Below are positions 53,530-64,000 of a stretch of 64,000 nt of DNA, piece after piece. The position numbers and the translations under genes are program-made. Location: contig BCHX01000006.1 in assembly GCA_001599755.1 (NCBI GenBank), positions 3,831,336-3,895,335 on the forward strand, given 5' to 3'. The DNA is from Gliomastix tumulicola (taxonomy: Eukaryota > Ascomycota > Sordariomycetes > Hypocreales > Bionectriaceae). Numbering within the stretch: position 1 is the stretch's first letter; every line of letters starts with the position of its first letter. The notes beneath the pieces are model-generated. The model had not been told where the DNA came from. It did not search any database and saw nothing but the letters and a program-made list of their open reading frames with translations.

Positions 53530-55082
53530 CTAATGGCCCTTTCCTAGCGCGCGGAGCCTGTCATAACGCAGCACAGCGCCCAACAGCACATTCGCACCCA
53601 ACGCACTGCTGAAAGTCAGCTCAATCTCCTCGTATCAATTGTATACGCAAAGAAACTCACCAGTCTTCTGCCGAGCAGTACTCGGTCGGATTATGACTGA
53701 TACCCATGCGAGTCGGCGTGAAAATCATGCTAGTCGGCACCCTTATGCTTGTGTAGCAGCTATCGTGTCCGGCACCACTGATCATGGGCTTCCACAGCTG
53801 CCGCCCGTCCGTGAGAGGCGAGCAAATGTCGGCCGCGCTCGCCTCAACAGCAGCGATACAGTCCTTGTGAAACACCACGGCAGGACTGTCCACGAGCAGC
53901 TCCCACTCAACCTGGCAGCCCTTCTCACTGTCCTGTTCACATATGCGCTGAAACTCGGTCTCGCACTCTTGGACCATTTCAGCCAAGACGGCGTCCTTAA
54001 CGTGGCGGAGATCGAGAGTAAAGGTGACGGTATGAGCCATGGTGTTGACCGTGCCTGGATCTGTCGTGAAGATTCCAGTAGTTGCGAGACCTTCGAACCG
54101 GTGTGCGACGGCGTTTGCCGCCGCAACGAGCTTGCATGCCGCCAGTACAGGATCTTTGCGTGCGTACAGCGGCGTGGTGCCGGCGTGGCTGTCACGACCC
54201 TTGACTGTAACGTTGAACCACTTGAATGCTTGAACTCCTACGAAACGGATTAGACATGAGGCTTTCTTCAGACACTTTCATGGAGCCATCGGTACCTTGG
54301 ACGACGCCAATCTTGAGCTGCTCGTCCTCTAGAATGGGCCCCTGCTCAATGTGCAGCTCAAAATGAGCGGCGAACGGATTTGACTGGTACGAAGCCTTGT
54401 GCTTGCCACAGTAGCCAAGGCGGTCAAGCTCCTCTTTCATGGACTTGGGGTTCCCGTCCTTAGCCATGACCTCCCGCAGATCCCATGCCGTCTGCAGCGG
54501 AATTGCCTCGGCCCAGACTCCAGACGAGACGGCCATCTTGGGGAATCGCGCACCCTCTTCGCTACTCAAGCGTGTCAGTATTATGAGGGAAATCAGCAGA
54601 AGTCGTACATACTTTGTCCAGTTGACTACTCCGATAGGTCCCTCACTCTCATAGCCCGCATCGACCAGCGTACGGAGGACTTCGAGGCCAGAGATGACAC
54701 CGAGAATCCCGTCGTACCGCCCGCCTGTCGGCTGCGTATCGAGATGTGATCCCATCATGACTGGCGGTAAGCTGTCGTTCTTGCCGGACCGTATCGCGAA
54801 GATGTTGCCCATTTGGTCAACAAAGGTCTTCAAGCCAAGCGCCTGAGTCTGCTTCATAAACCAGTCCCTGACCTGCTTATCAGTGTCGTCGAGTGCGAGG
54901 CGGGCCATGCCTGTCTCCTCGGGTGCTCTGTTAACGTCAGCTCGAATGCCTCTTAACGCTAGGGTCTTCTCAACTCACTGGCCCCATCGATGAGCCGCGC
55001 CGAAGCTGCAGCTCTCGTGGAGGGAACCGGCCAGCTGTTCCTGGGTGATCCGGAGATCCGACGAGCTTCCGAGAGAACCCAT
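53530..55082 (-). CDS. M20-family N-carbamoyl-L-amino-acid hydrolase / ureidopropionase-type amidohydrolase
   Basis: Five exons, 55082-54979, 54927-54613, 54564-54296, 54237-53661 and 53608-53530, join in phase to 447 residues. The dinuclear metal site is visible in MMGSHLDTQPTGGRYDGILG and, after intron 2, in NWTNSEEGARF. The insertion domain contains FELHIEQGPILE and VTVKGRDSHAGTTP. The C-terminal SGAGHDSCY and GISHNPTEYCSAEDC give the last ligand region. These blocks are those of the hydantoinase/carbamoylase branch of M20 rather than carboxypeptidases. Expected substrates are N-carbamoyl amino acids, beta-ureidopropionate, allantoate or ureidoglycolate, releasing CO2 and ammonia. No signal peptide, so cytosolic. 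It is divergent from a Dal5-type permease 458 bp away, a strong contextual hint for ureide use. Confidence 0.94.
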
Positions 55083-55540
55083 GTTGAGATGTGCCGATAT
55101 GATCAAGCGTGAGACTGGACAACTCAACGTCAGGACGAGGAAACGAGAACACCCCTTTATTGTCCCTTAGCGACGTCCCGAATCACACACCACCACCCTC
55201 AACCATCCGGCCGGTTGATTATCTACCGACGGCGGATCACGGCCGACGGCGGAGGGTGGATTCCAGAATCCTCGTCACGCTAGTCATGCACCGCCGTCGG
55301 CATTCATCTCGGTCCGCCACCTGATGAGCAAGAAGTGCGGGGACGATGATGGGGCTCGCTATCTTGGAGATACTGCAGCGGAGTCTGTCGAACCAATGAA
55401 GACAGCACCCTTTATCAAAGGAGCTGGTCCTGCTGAAGTCCAGTGTCAATCACGCTCGGGTATAACTACAGTGACGGCGAACGCTGGTTTTGTCCAACGA
55501 GACCTCACATGCAACCACATCATCTCCCCAAACAGCCAAG
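55083..55540. promoter_or_regulatory. Bidirectional promoter region, hydrolase / permease
   Basis: 458 bp between divergent starts. It contains several CGG triplets, including closely spaced CCGGCCGG (55208) and GACGGCGGA (55228, 55244). These are candidate targets of the Zn2Cys6 protein encoded downstream of the permease. Confidence 0.4.
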
Positions 55541-56974
55541 ATGTCTATTTCTAAGCAGGACGCCGAGTCTCCGACTCCGCCAGAGGAGGGCATCCACGAA
55601 GTCACGATGCTCGAGCAAGAAGAACAAGCCGTCCTCTCCAAGTTTGACAAGCTTGTCATGCCGCAGATGGCCATGCTCGTCCTGCTCGCATACCTCGACC
55701 GCACAAATATCGGCAACGCTCGCGTCTTCGGCTTTGAAGAAGACACAGGCATGCAGGGCACGGACTTCAACGACGTGTCCATGTACTTTTACATCCCCTA
55801 CGTCCTATTCGAGACTCCGTGGGTCATTGCCGTCAAGCGCTGGGGGCCCGGTCGCGTTCTCGGTATCGCTCTAGTAGCATGGAGCGCCATCACCATTGGC
55901 ACTGGATTCGTCAACAGCTACGGCGAGACAATTGCCTGCCGCGTCCTTCTTGGCTTCTTCGAGGCTGGTCTCTTCCCCGCCCTCACCTTTGTCATATCGC
56001 AAATCTACCCGCCCAGGTCGCAGGGCAAGCGTGTGGCCGTCTTGTACATTACCATTGCCCTCTCCGGCGCTCTTGGAGGACTCATCGCGTATGGCATCCA
56101 GTCCATGGGCTCTCGCCACGGTCTCTCCGCCTGGCGGTGGCTCTTCATCATCGAAGGCATCATCTCTCTCGTCATCGGTTTCGTCTGCTGGGTCAGCCTT
56201 CCGGCGTCTCCCGAGACGGCTTGGTTCCTCAAGGAGGAAGAGAAGAGCATCGTCATGCGCATCAAGGAGCAGAACCACCCGTACAAGGAGACGAAGGGCT
56301 TAGATCGGGCTCAGGTGGTCATGGCACTCAAGGACCCATTCCTGTACGTGGCCTCCGCGGCCCTCTTCTGCTCCTCCATTGCTCTCTTTGGCTTTGGCAC
56401 ATTCCTCCCGACGCTCCTTCGAGGCATGGGGTACACTGCGCTCCAGGCAAACTATCTCAGCATCCCCGTGTACGTCTTTGCGTCCATTTCGACAGCCGCC
56501 ACGACCTTTGTCTCGGATAAAATCAACAAGCGCGCTGTCTGCCTCATCCACACTCCGCTGCTGGGCATCTGCGGGTACGCCATCGTTGTCGCAACAGGCC
56601 ACAAGGCAGCGGGCTTTGCGGCCATGTTCCTCGTGGGCGCAGGCATCTACCCCTTCAACACGGTACTCGTCACCTGGGTCTCCAACAACACGCAGCCCGA
56701 CTCGAAGCGCTCTGTCGCCATTGCCATTCTCATTTCGCTTGCCAATGCATCTGGGCTCGCCTCGTCGCAGATCTACCCCGTCAGTGACGCGCCGAGGTAC
56801 ATCAAGGGCAATGCTATCTCGCTGGGCGGTGAAGCCGTGGCGCTCCTCTGTGTAGGGTTGATATCGGCTCTCCTCAAGTACCGCATGCGGCAAAAGGAGC
56901 GTCTGTTGGCGGAGGGCAAGGAAAGCAACGGCAAGCAGGGCGACCAGAGTCTGGACTTCAAGTATGTCTTTTAA
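55541..56974 (+). CDS. MFS permease, Dal5/allantoate (anion:cation symporter) type
   Basis: A single exon of 477 residues, starting at the first ATG in frame (AAGATGTCT). The N-terminal LEQEEQAVLSKFDKLVMPQM, LLAYLDRTNIGNARVFG and FYIPYVLFETPWVIAVKRWGP are hallmarks of the fungal Dal5/Tna1 group. Later landmarks are RVLLGFFEAGLFPALTFVIS and the TM10-11 region VTWVSNNTQPDSKRSVAIAI. About 12 membrane helices are predicted with a cytosolic loop after helix 6. Members import allantoate, ureidosuccinate, nicotinate, pantothenate, biotin or dipeptides with protons. Next to a carbamoylase-type hydrolase, a ureide or N-carbamoyl amino acid is the likely cargo. Its stop codon lies one base from the stop of the convergent regulator gene. 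Confidence 0.95.
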   Translation: MSISKQDAESPTPPEEGIHEVTMLEQEEQAVLSKFDKLVMPQMAMLVLLAYLDRTNIGNARVFGFEEDTGMQGTDFNDVSMYFYIPYVLFETPWVIAVKRWGPGRVLGIALVAWSAITIGTGFVNSYGETIACRVLLGFFEAGLFPALTFVISQIYPPRSQGKRVAVLYITIALSGALGGLIAYGIQSMGSRHGLSAWRWLFIIEGIISLVIGFVCWVSLPASPETAWFLKEEEKSIVMRIKEQNHPYKETKGLDRAQVVMALKDPFLYVASAALFCSSIALFGFGTFLPTLLRGMGYTALQANYLSIPVYVFASISTAATTFVSDKINKRAVCLIHTPLLGICGYAIVVATGHKAAGFAAMFLVGAGIYPFNTVLVTWVSNNTQPDSKRSVAIAILISLANASGLASSQIYPVSDAPRYIKGNAISLGGEAVALLCVGLISALLKYRMRQKERLLAEGKESNGKQGDQSLDFKYVF

Positions 56975-56975
56975 A

Positions 56976-59112
56976 CTATCTATCGCGGGGTTGCTGTATC
57001 CCTTTCCAATAGATTGCGTCCACCTTGACGATAGCGAAGCGCAGCAGTGGCCATGACTGTACACGAGTCCGTAAGATCTTCCGCCACGTAGCCAGCAAGG
57101 CGTGGTCCTGAGACGCCATCTGCGGCTCGCTCCGTTGCAGAGAAAGCATGTAGCAGAACAAGCCAGGGAAGGAGAGGCAGTGGCGTGTGTACGCCGGCCA
57201 GAAAGCCGACTGCTGCCGTGCGTCGACGCCACAGAGAAACTTGATGATGGTGCGAATGAGGCCGCGGGAGGCCTGCAGGACAGACGCAATCGTAGCGTCC
57301 TTCTCGCCTTCGGCACTCTTGATTATGGGCCGCAGAAGCGCCCGAAATAAGAGGATTTGACTTGCGAAATAGGCCACGTAGAGAGGAGCGTGGCTCTCGA
57401 CCAAGTCCTCGTCCCCCGAAGCATCTGACTTTTCAAAGTTGAGCTGCAGTTCGTCTGGGAGGTTCTCCCACCACTCGAGAAGCCGCTGCCGTAGCCCACG
57501 CGCTTCTGAGACCAACGTCTCGAGTGACTGCTGCCTCGAGACGGCGCGTAGTGTACTGCCATTGTCAGCTGGCTGAAGGGTGCTGTTGGTGAGAAATGAC
57601 TCACAAGAATTGTTGGCAGATCTGATCCGCAATGAGCGTCAGTGAGCACAGATGGATGAAATACGCTGGCGAGCTCTGCCTGTGCGCTTCTGCATCAAGG
57701 ACAAAGTCGTCACTGCTCAACTCGGAAACATCCCAGTCGTCCTCACGCAGCATGGAAGATCGCCCATGAGTAATGGCTCGCCAGGTGTGCTCCACGACTA
57801 CACTCCACCACAGTCGTCTCCGCAACCGGATCTCCCATGCAGGCAGGTTCCAGCCGCTGGGATCAGCATTCAGACCCAACGACTGTGCCATGGCCAGCAT
57901 TGCACCGGCCATGGACCACGCAAACGGGTTCTCCACAGACACGGGATCAAACGGCAAGTAATTGAGCAAAACGAGATATGTCTGGACCGTGACGAGCGAC
58001 GGGAACTGGAGCTGTCTCTGCAGGCTCGTGTGGGTAATCTTCCAGAGATCCGTGACGTTGGGTGGCGAATACGCATTGTGCAGGCACAAAGACTCGTCCC
58101 ACGCCGCAAAGGGCAGCGACAACGCATAGATACCAGCCAGCAGGCCGGTCGGCCCCTCCTTTACAAAGGCTTTGACGTCCTGGAGAACACAAGAGCGCGA
58201 GAGAATAGGGAGAGATGGAAAGACGAAGCGTAGGAATAAGTGAACAAGTGCCACTCCGTTGTCTACATCGACCAGCCTCTCCAGGTGTGCCCTGTCGTCG
58301 AGATCCGGCAGGCATTCATCGACGATTTTCCTCGATTCCGTCGCGGTGCCGGTCTGGCTATGCAGGAAATGGAGAGGATAGCCCGGGCCCTCGCTGCGTC
58401 CAATTTTGCGGTAGGTGACTCTGAAGAAGTCTACTTCGCCATCTTTGTCGTAAGGGAAGCTATCCAGAGCGAAAGGATCGGACTCGTTCGAGTAGCCAAT
58501 AAAGGTCGTAGAGTGGCTGGGTCGGCCGCTGAGAGATACAATCGTTGTCTGTGCAGGGGGGTTGGCTGGGCGAAATGAATGTGCCTCTTCAATCATGTCG
58601 GAGTCGAGGTCGAGCAACGGCAATGGCGACGGCTGTCCTTGCAATGTCTGTCTGATCAGCTCGTCGTCAGATAAACCCCAACTAAAGTTGTCCGCCGGCG
58701 GCCACATGAGGTCTGCGCTTTGGAGGTCGAGAGGCATGTTGTGACTATCCCCAAAAGCTGGCTCCATCCTTGCGTCAACAGCACCACCCTCGGACGGTGA
58801 CTTCGACGCCGATTGTCCTCGTTCCGTCCTCCGTGGCAGTCGCCGCCCGGCTTTAGAGATGAATGTGCATTCTCGTCCAAGCCGCAGGCAGAGCTGGCAT
58901 GGCTGCGTCGGGTCAGGAATATTGCACAGTGCCTTGCGCGCCCGGCAGGTGTCGCATGGTCTCTGTGCCTTGGAGCGGTACCGTCGGCTTCCAGCGGCTG
59001 CATCATGCCGGCCGCCGGAGAGGTCTGGTCCGGGGGATAACTGCGCCATTGAGGATGCGAAGGTCGAGATGAATGAGTTTATCATGCGACGCCGATAGCG
59101 CCGAGGTGACAT
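56976..59112 (-). CDS. Zn2Cys6 transcription factor, Fungal_trans type
   Basis: Two exons, 59112-57605 and 57555-56976, with a 49-nt intron (GTGAGT..GGCAG), give 695 residues. The zinc cluster is Cys53, 56, 63, 72, 75 and 82 (CX2CX6CX8CX2CX6C) in RPCDTCRARKALC, with RRLPRRTER after it. The Fungal_trans domain spans about 270-520: VHLFLRFVFPSLPILS, LNYLPFDPVSVENPFAWSMAGAMLAMAQSLGLN and LRRRLWWSVVVEHTW. The wider Cys spacing (eight residues between the third and fourth Cys) is seen in a known subgroup. ATG at 59112 is used; Met10 and Met22 are alternatives. It converges on the Dal5-type permease with one base between stops, and it is the obvious candidate regulator of that permease and the carbamoylase-type hydrolase. 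Confidence 0.94.
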
Positions 59113-62100
59113 TTTAGCTGCGGAGCTTTGACTGTCACGTGACGCACCCTATACTCGCTGCGTGACCTCGCTTCCGCCGACTGGCCTGACTAAATATGAC
59201 CGCCCTGGGTCTATCAGTCATCTAGCTTAGTGAAATAGGGTGGCGCTGCTTTGATTGCATTCAAAGATTATGTCGCAAGAAGGTCTTCCAAGTGTCACGG
59301 GTACTACCTTGAGTACTTCCCCATCTGGCTACTTCTGCTTCACGAATGACGCAGAATTTGAGCCGTCCGTGGAGGATAAAGCATACGACTACCGACCCCC
59401 CCGTTGGCTCGCTCAGAAGGGCCACTGGGAGGATGCCGAGCTCTCCATGTCCCGCCTCCGGCACTATACGACGCCGTGGCAGACACCCAAATCACGCTCC
59501 AAGAGGGCTCGTTTGCACGGACGGTCCAGTTCCCGGTCTCAAGACTCACTCCCAAGCTGGCATCCCGCGCGTGGGCCTAGAATCGCAGAGGGTGATTCAA
59601 TCAAGTGACTCAAGGTGAGCAAACAAGCAGTGATGCTTTCTCGGGCCGCGGTTTAGTTCACGCGCCCGACGCCCTCGGTGCCGTAGGTAAGGCCGGCAAG
59701 GGTGCATGTTGCAAAGCTCTGTGTCTCCCAGATCAACATTCTTCAATCATGCAAAGTTGAGCGACTCGTAGCTTATCCTGCCTATCACTCATGAGATGAA
59801 TAGAAGCTTGAATTCCTGACTCCCATGGTGAATGATAATACGCGAATGCTATAGAACGGGCAATAGGGAGGCCATAGAGATTATAGGGTAGGAACTCGAG
59901 TGCTCCGGCGCCTATAGAAGCAAGGTTTCGGATATCATCCCCCACGTTTTCGGTAGGTCAAAGCCACGGCGGAACACCCCAAGTCTGGCTAGACCGTTTG
60001 CGAGTTCCATCGTGCGTTTACTGCCGCGTCCGACGCGAAGACATTGACGAACGGGTTCATGTTATCGATAGTAAACCCCATCGGCCGGCCTTCGCTGCCA
60101 CTGAGGCTTTAGGATCGTAACCCATCGCCCTGTCTGGTTGTTGTCGTTGGAATGGACTGACGAGCATGGCTTCGAATCCGGTGAGGAAGGTCCTCCTTCG
60201 GCCAGCACCCGCCGTCTCTTGATTCTGCGTCGCCGTGGACCCTCGGGTCAACACATGCCCCGTTTGTACTTATCCTCGCATCTTGAACAGCACAGGCGCG
60301 ATGAGGATGGCCAGATTACGCTGGAGTATGCTCTCAACCTGCGCATATGCGTAATACTGGCCACTGGGCGTGGACGGGTGTCACTAGCCCTATGAAAGTC
60401 GGCAGCGCCTGTTTCTCATTCTCCTGCATTCTTGTTTAATGCGGGGACACGGCTCCAAAGCTCCCGCAGCTTCTATGTTGCAGAGAGGCGGGGCCGTGTG
60501 GACGCCCTCGGCGCCGTTGAGATCCGAGACAGCACATAAAAAGGTCTACGGCGAGTCCCAGCCGTAGTCAAAATGGTTGCTCCGGATTCTTCCTACAAGC
60601 CCGCCTCACACCGCCCTCAAGCCTGTTCCTGTTCCGGACAACCCTACTAGAAACGAAGCTTGAGCCAACTTGTGATAGACGTCGCAGGTCTCTGATTGCA
60701 AGTCAATGATATGTGTCGTCTGGGGCCGGCGTTCTGGCATGGATTCTAACTGGGGGGCGTTCGGCCATTATCCGGCAGATGGTGGCTTCGCCCGGTCGTA
60801 CAGCCGCAAAAACCAATTATCTAAGTCCCAACTCACTGATGCTGTCTACATCCTACTCAACCTTAATGGCCACCGGAAACCAGCAGCCACCGACGATAAA
60901 ACGGGATCGGTGTAGTGTTCCCATTGCCAATAGTTAATCTAATCTCGGATCGTTGCTCGAGTATGCGAACCAGCTCGCCGTCCAGACTAGTATTCTACTG
61001 CTTGCCCAAGTAAAAGCCGGACATAAAGAATGTTGCGACGAAAGGCACTGCAGCTAGAGAGCAGTTATTGCGATATGCCCACTGACGTAAGCGTAGGCGC
61101 GGATCGTCTGGGCAGCATCTACAAAGGAAGCTAGGGCCAGGAGCTTAACTAAGATGCCGGTACGCATTGTAGAATTACAAGTGTGCCAAATTGGCTTGTA
61201 GTATTAATATGACCTTGCCAGCTCCATTCGCATGCTAAGATTGCTTTCCACCTCGTCAAGTCTCTTCATGTGATGCACCAATAGTAGGACGCTATGAAAC
61301 CAACTGCCTTAGGTAGGCGAGTGTTTCCACCCGTATACAACTGTTATTATGACCCGTCTCCCAGCCTCTGACATTGGGACTTAGATTCAAGGCATCGGAC
61401 GAGGCGCTGCAGGGTGAGAACTCAGACTCATGAAGTAGCTTTTTTTGCCACGCATAGATCCCGTACTGCACATTTCCCAAGCAGGGAATGGTGCTAAGTA
61501 CATTGTGAGCCCGGTCACAATCATCTGTCAGCTCTCAAGTAGTGTTGGACTCTTACTGATCAGCCGCTGAAATACCTTGGCTACGATGCAGCTTATCAGT
61601 TTGCTCTTTGTTTTCCAATCGTCGTCAACGGCAGCATTAGACTTCTGCATGCCAGCCTCGGCGGAGTGGCAGCACTATACGACGGTGGAATGGCGGGATG
61701 GCTAGTAGATCAAGAGAGTCACTGCGACTCAATTGATGATTTCTTGCGTGGTGGCGTAGCGCTGTCTAGTGCTTGCGCTGTAGGCGATGCTTCCCGACTA
61801 CATACGACCACTAAAAGGGTCTTCCACAAGCTGACTCTTTGAGTCCATGCCCCTTGAGCGTCACTTATCGACGGGCTGCCTATTTATACTTAGCGAATGG
61901 CCTGAAACAGAGGCTCCTGGCTCGCGGCGCGCAGGCCACACGACTTTCTCCAGGCTATCATGCGAGTTTCCTGGTCGACGAAGGCGTAGGTACCTCGGAC
62001 TACTGAAGCTCTCACACCAACAACACCTAGGAAGGACTCTCTGCGTCGGCTGCGTGTACCAGGCAGCTCTTCCACATGACTGGAAAAGCTAAGAATGCTC

Positions 62101-62738
62101 GTTTTGAAGCTTAATAATATGTCCGGTAAACATCGGCGGCTCTCACCAGCAACTGATGAGCGTAAGAAGCGATCGCATGTCTTGTTATCGACGGGGACTT
62201 GTGTTGCAGGACGCCTAGACTGGGTCTTGCTCATCGTCTCATCTCTCGTCAATGGCTTCTTCTGGATTTTTGCATGTGAGAGAACGGCGCCAGCGTGTCT
62301 GAGCCGGACGTGTTGACCACCACAGTATTTGGGACAAAGACAGATAGAGTCAGGAATGCGAGTGTTGGGAAAGGGACACACTATGCGACGAAAGCGACCT
62401 AAAATTCATCCAGTCTCCTCGAGAACAAACCAGTCATCATTAGGGCCCGCGGGTCTTGGAGGCAAAGTCATGGAATGGCCATCATAACTGAAGCTCAAAG
62501 TCAGCAGTCTGTCAATAGGACCTGACATTGACACTAGACCAGACTCACGTCCTTTTAATGTCGCCTTCATTATGCCATATGCACGAGGTCTTCGCCATGT
62601 TTTGGTGACCTCTTCCTCACCGGCCTTTTGACCTCATCGTCACCGGCAATTTAATCCCATTTCCACCAGAATAACACCCATGACCTCTGGAATTCTCTCC
62701 ACAGACGCTTTCCTTCCTCCTTCAACCACGAACGAAAA
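59113..62738. other. Gene-poor stretch, 3.6 kb
   Basis: No gene I can support apart from one possible remnant at 59270. Frames such as minus 61890-62381 start with GTG and show no family. A stop-free plus-strand run near 61545-61843 encodes nothing I recognise. Pieces may be old transposon or gene debris. Confidence 0.5.
59270..59470 (+). pseudogene. Possible remnant of an MFS sugar transporter
   Basis: The short frame contains RPPRWLAQKGHWEDAELSMSRLR, close to the central-loop signature (SPRWLAxKGRxEDA) of fungal sugar porters. No membrane helices flank it and the frame ends soon after. A fragment or chance similarity is possible. Confidence 0.3.
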
Positions 62739-64000
62739 ATGGCTGAACGACACCAACAAATGCTGGAGCAGCTGCTCCAACAGCCACCAACCACCCTGGG
62801 CGGTGCCGCCGTATACGGCAGGCGTTGCATGAGATCGCCCGCGCCGTGGCGGAGGAGAAGAAGCGGCTCGAGGACGAGCGTCTCGACCTTGAGCGGGAGA
62901 AAGAGATCGCGCAGAGCCTGCGGCAGTCTGACTCCCGAAGGGAAGCGAGTTTCCGCGAGATCGCGAGTGATCTGCGGACGGTCCAGACGGGCATTCGGAC
63001 CCTAGAACAAGCCGACCTCCCGAACACGCTGCAGGGAATCCTTGCGAGGGTTCAGAACCTGGGTAGCAGCACCGACATCGCCAATGTCCTCAGCGCATTG
63101 GCGGCGGTAAAGGGGAACTTGGCGTCGCTGGACATTCCGGAGAAGGCGACGCTCACGGCCATCAAGGATGACCTCTCCAATGCGCACGTTCTCGCCCAGG
63201 ACTTGGTCACAAAGGCCAATGAGACCCAGCAGATGGTAGAACGAGACGGTGCTACCTTGCGAGCCGCACTCAATGGCTCCAATGCACTCAAGGCCCACGT
63301 CCACGGCGTTTCTGGGCAGCTAACCAACCTAAGTCAGAAGGTTGACAGCATCTGCGCGGGCGAATTGGCCGTAATCTACGGCAGCATTTCTGCGTCCGGA
63401 AAGGGCATCCAGAGTCTGATTAATGATGCCGTCAAGGCCAAAGACGAGTATAAGGCCAAGTTTGAGGCCGAATGCCGGCGGACTATCGCGCTAGAGAAGG
63501 AGCTTCAGGAGCTCCGTGACGGGCCCAAGATGCCCTCTGACGCCTCCACGACGCTGGACCACCTGTGCTCCCTAGTCGATCGGACCTTTGAGGAGGTCCT
63601 GAATCGGAAGAATCCGCGGGACGTCGATCGAGACACCATCACCCAGCTACGCAAAGACATTGCGGTAGCCCACGGGAGGATGGCCACTCGCGAAGAGGCG
63701 AAGGAGGTCCTGCGGACCCTTGCGCAAGAGGCCAAGGTAACTGCCGTAGAAAGGCAGGAATTGGTGTCCTTGCGGGCAGAGGCGGTAGAGCTCAAAAAGG
63801 CACTCCAGGCCGCACAGGTAACCCTTGGTGAGGAGGAGGCTCGAAAACGCAGATGGCAGCAGGAACTTGACCACTTGGTCGAAAGCTGGAGGTCGCTGAA
63901 GAAAGAGGTGAGGCGACTTGAGGCCGGGCTCACGGCAGACGACGGGGACGGCGAGGCTCCTGAGGGGGGCGGCGATGAACAGGATGAGAGGATGGCAGGG
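62739..64000 (+). CDS. Coiled-coil protein, 3' partial, apparent frameshift near the start
   Basis: The ATG at 62739 begins MAERHQQMLEQLLQQPPTT in one frame. From about 62815 a different frame is open without a stop to base 64000: HEIARAVAEEKKRLEDE, then a long Glu/Lys/Arg/Leu-rich sequence with heptad character (about 30-90, 210-250 and 310-390 of the open frame), ending in an acidic Gly/Asp/Glu-rich tail. That second frame has no ATG near its beginning, so a one-base change or unseen splice must link the two at about 62812-62820. Possible introns there would be only about 20-30 nt, too short. The open frame is GC-rich and intronless. I do not recognise the family; a structural or element-encoded coiled-coil protein are both possible. 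Confidence 0.55.

Noticed and set aside
56300..57316. Long minus-strand frame (338 codons) overlapping the permease and regulator genes
   Set aside because: It lies antisense to a clear MFS gene and in the wrong frame of the regulator exon; its arginine/serine-rich composition is that of a shadow frame.
61545..61843. Stop-free plus-strand run of about 100 codons in the gene-poor region
   Set aside because: No start codon, no splice partner and no recognisable similarity.
61890..62381. Minus-strand frame of 163 codons
   Set aside because: It starts with GTG, has no known domain and scattered composition; probably accidental.
1..64000. tRNA genes, rRNA, CRISPR arrays and intact transposons
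   Set aside because: No convincing T-arm/acceptor pairs, direct-repeat arrays, transposase or reverse transcriptase motifs were seen; a covariance-model scan would be decisive for tRNAs.

Overview
The window is nuclear DNA of a filamentous ascomycete (Pezizomycotina, probably Sordariomycetes-like). Genes are split by short introns, mostly 45-70 nt, with GT..AG ends and CTAAC-type branch sites. The gene content is typical of such fungi: three Zn2Cys6 regulators, major-facilitator transporters, a GH54 arabinofuranosidase, a DUF3712 protein, and HeLo-like, ankyrin and SPRY proteins. There is no bacterial operon structure. I rebuilt gene models by joining reading frames across splice sites and checking phase by hand; every joined model closes in frame except where a frameshift is reported.

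Layout: 0-7 kb holds the 3' part of a Baeyer-Villiger-type flavin monooxygenase, a possible small spliced gene, a CRAL-TRIO lipid-transfer protein, a DUF3712 membrane protein and abfB. After 3 kb with no gene comes an aromatic/oxygenase group at 10-14 kb: an intradiol dioxygenase with an unusual hairpin-bearing intron, a DUF1772 protein, and an NmrA-like gene carrying an apparent frameshift.

15.8-31.6 kb is the most interesting block: GMC oxidoreductase, SDR, aldehyde dehydrogenase, class I glutamine amidotransferase, stand-alone glutamine synthetase-like enzyme, D-serine dehydratase-like PLP enzyme, amino acid/choline-type permease and a Zn2Cys6 regulator. The set parallels bacterial gamma-glutamylation routes for amines (Puu, Ipu, GlnA4): import, gamma-glutamylation, oxidation to aldehyde and acid, then hydrolysis of the gamma-glutamyl group. 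I propose it as a fungal gamma-glutamyl amine or amino-alcohol catabolic cluster. This is inference from gene content.

32.8-51.5 kb carries proteins of the fungal signalling or non-self-recognition type: a DUF7580/HeLo-like protein divergent from a C2H2 plus ubiquitin-like (ULD) protein, and a 2045-residue membrane-ankyrin-SPRY protein with an in-frame 18-bp minisatellite. Between them lies a Zn2Cys6 regulator next to an MFS transporter; both promoters share a 13-bp sequence inside a near-palindrome.

51.5-53.5 kb contains a decayed cytochrome P450 whose key arginines and reading frame were lost by changes that look like C:G to T:A transitions. 53.5-59.1 kb is a compact three-gene module: M20 N-carbamoyl-amino-acid-hydrolase-type enzyme, Dal5-type permease and Zn2Cys6 regulator. 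59.1-62.7 kb is gene-poor with a possible transporter remnant. A long coiled-coil reading frame runs off the right edge and has an apparent frameshift near its start.
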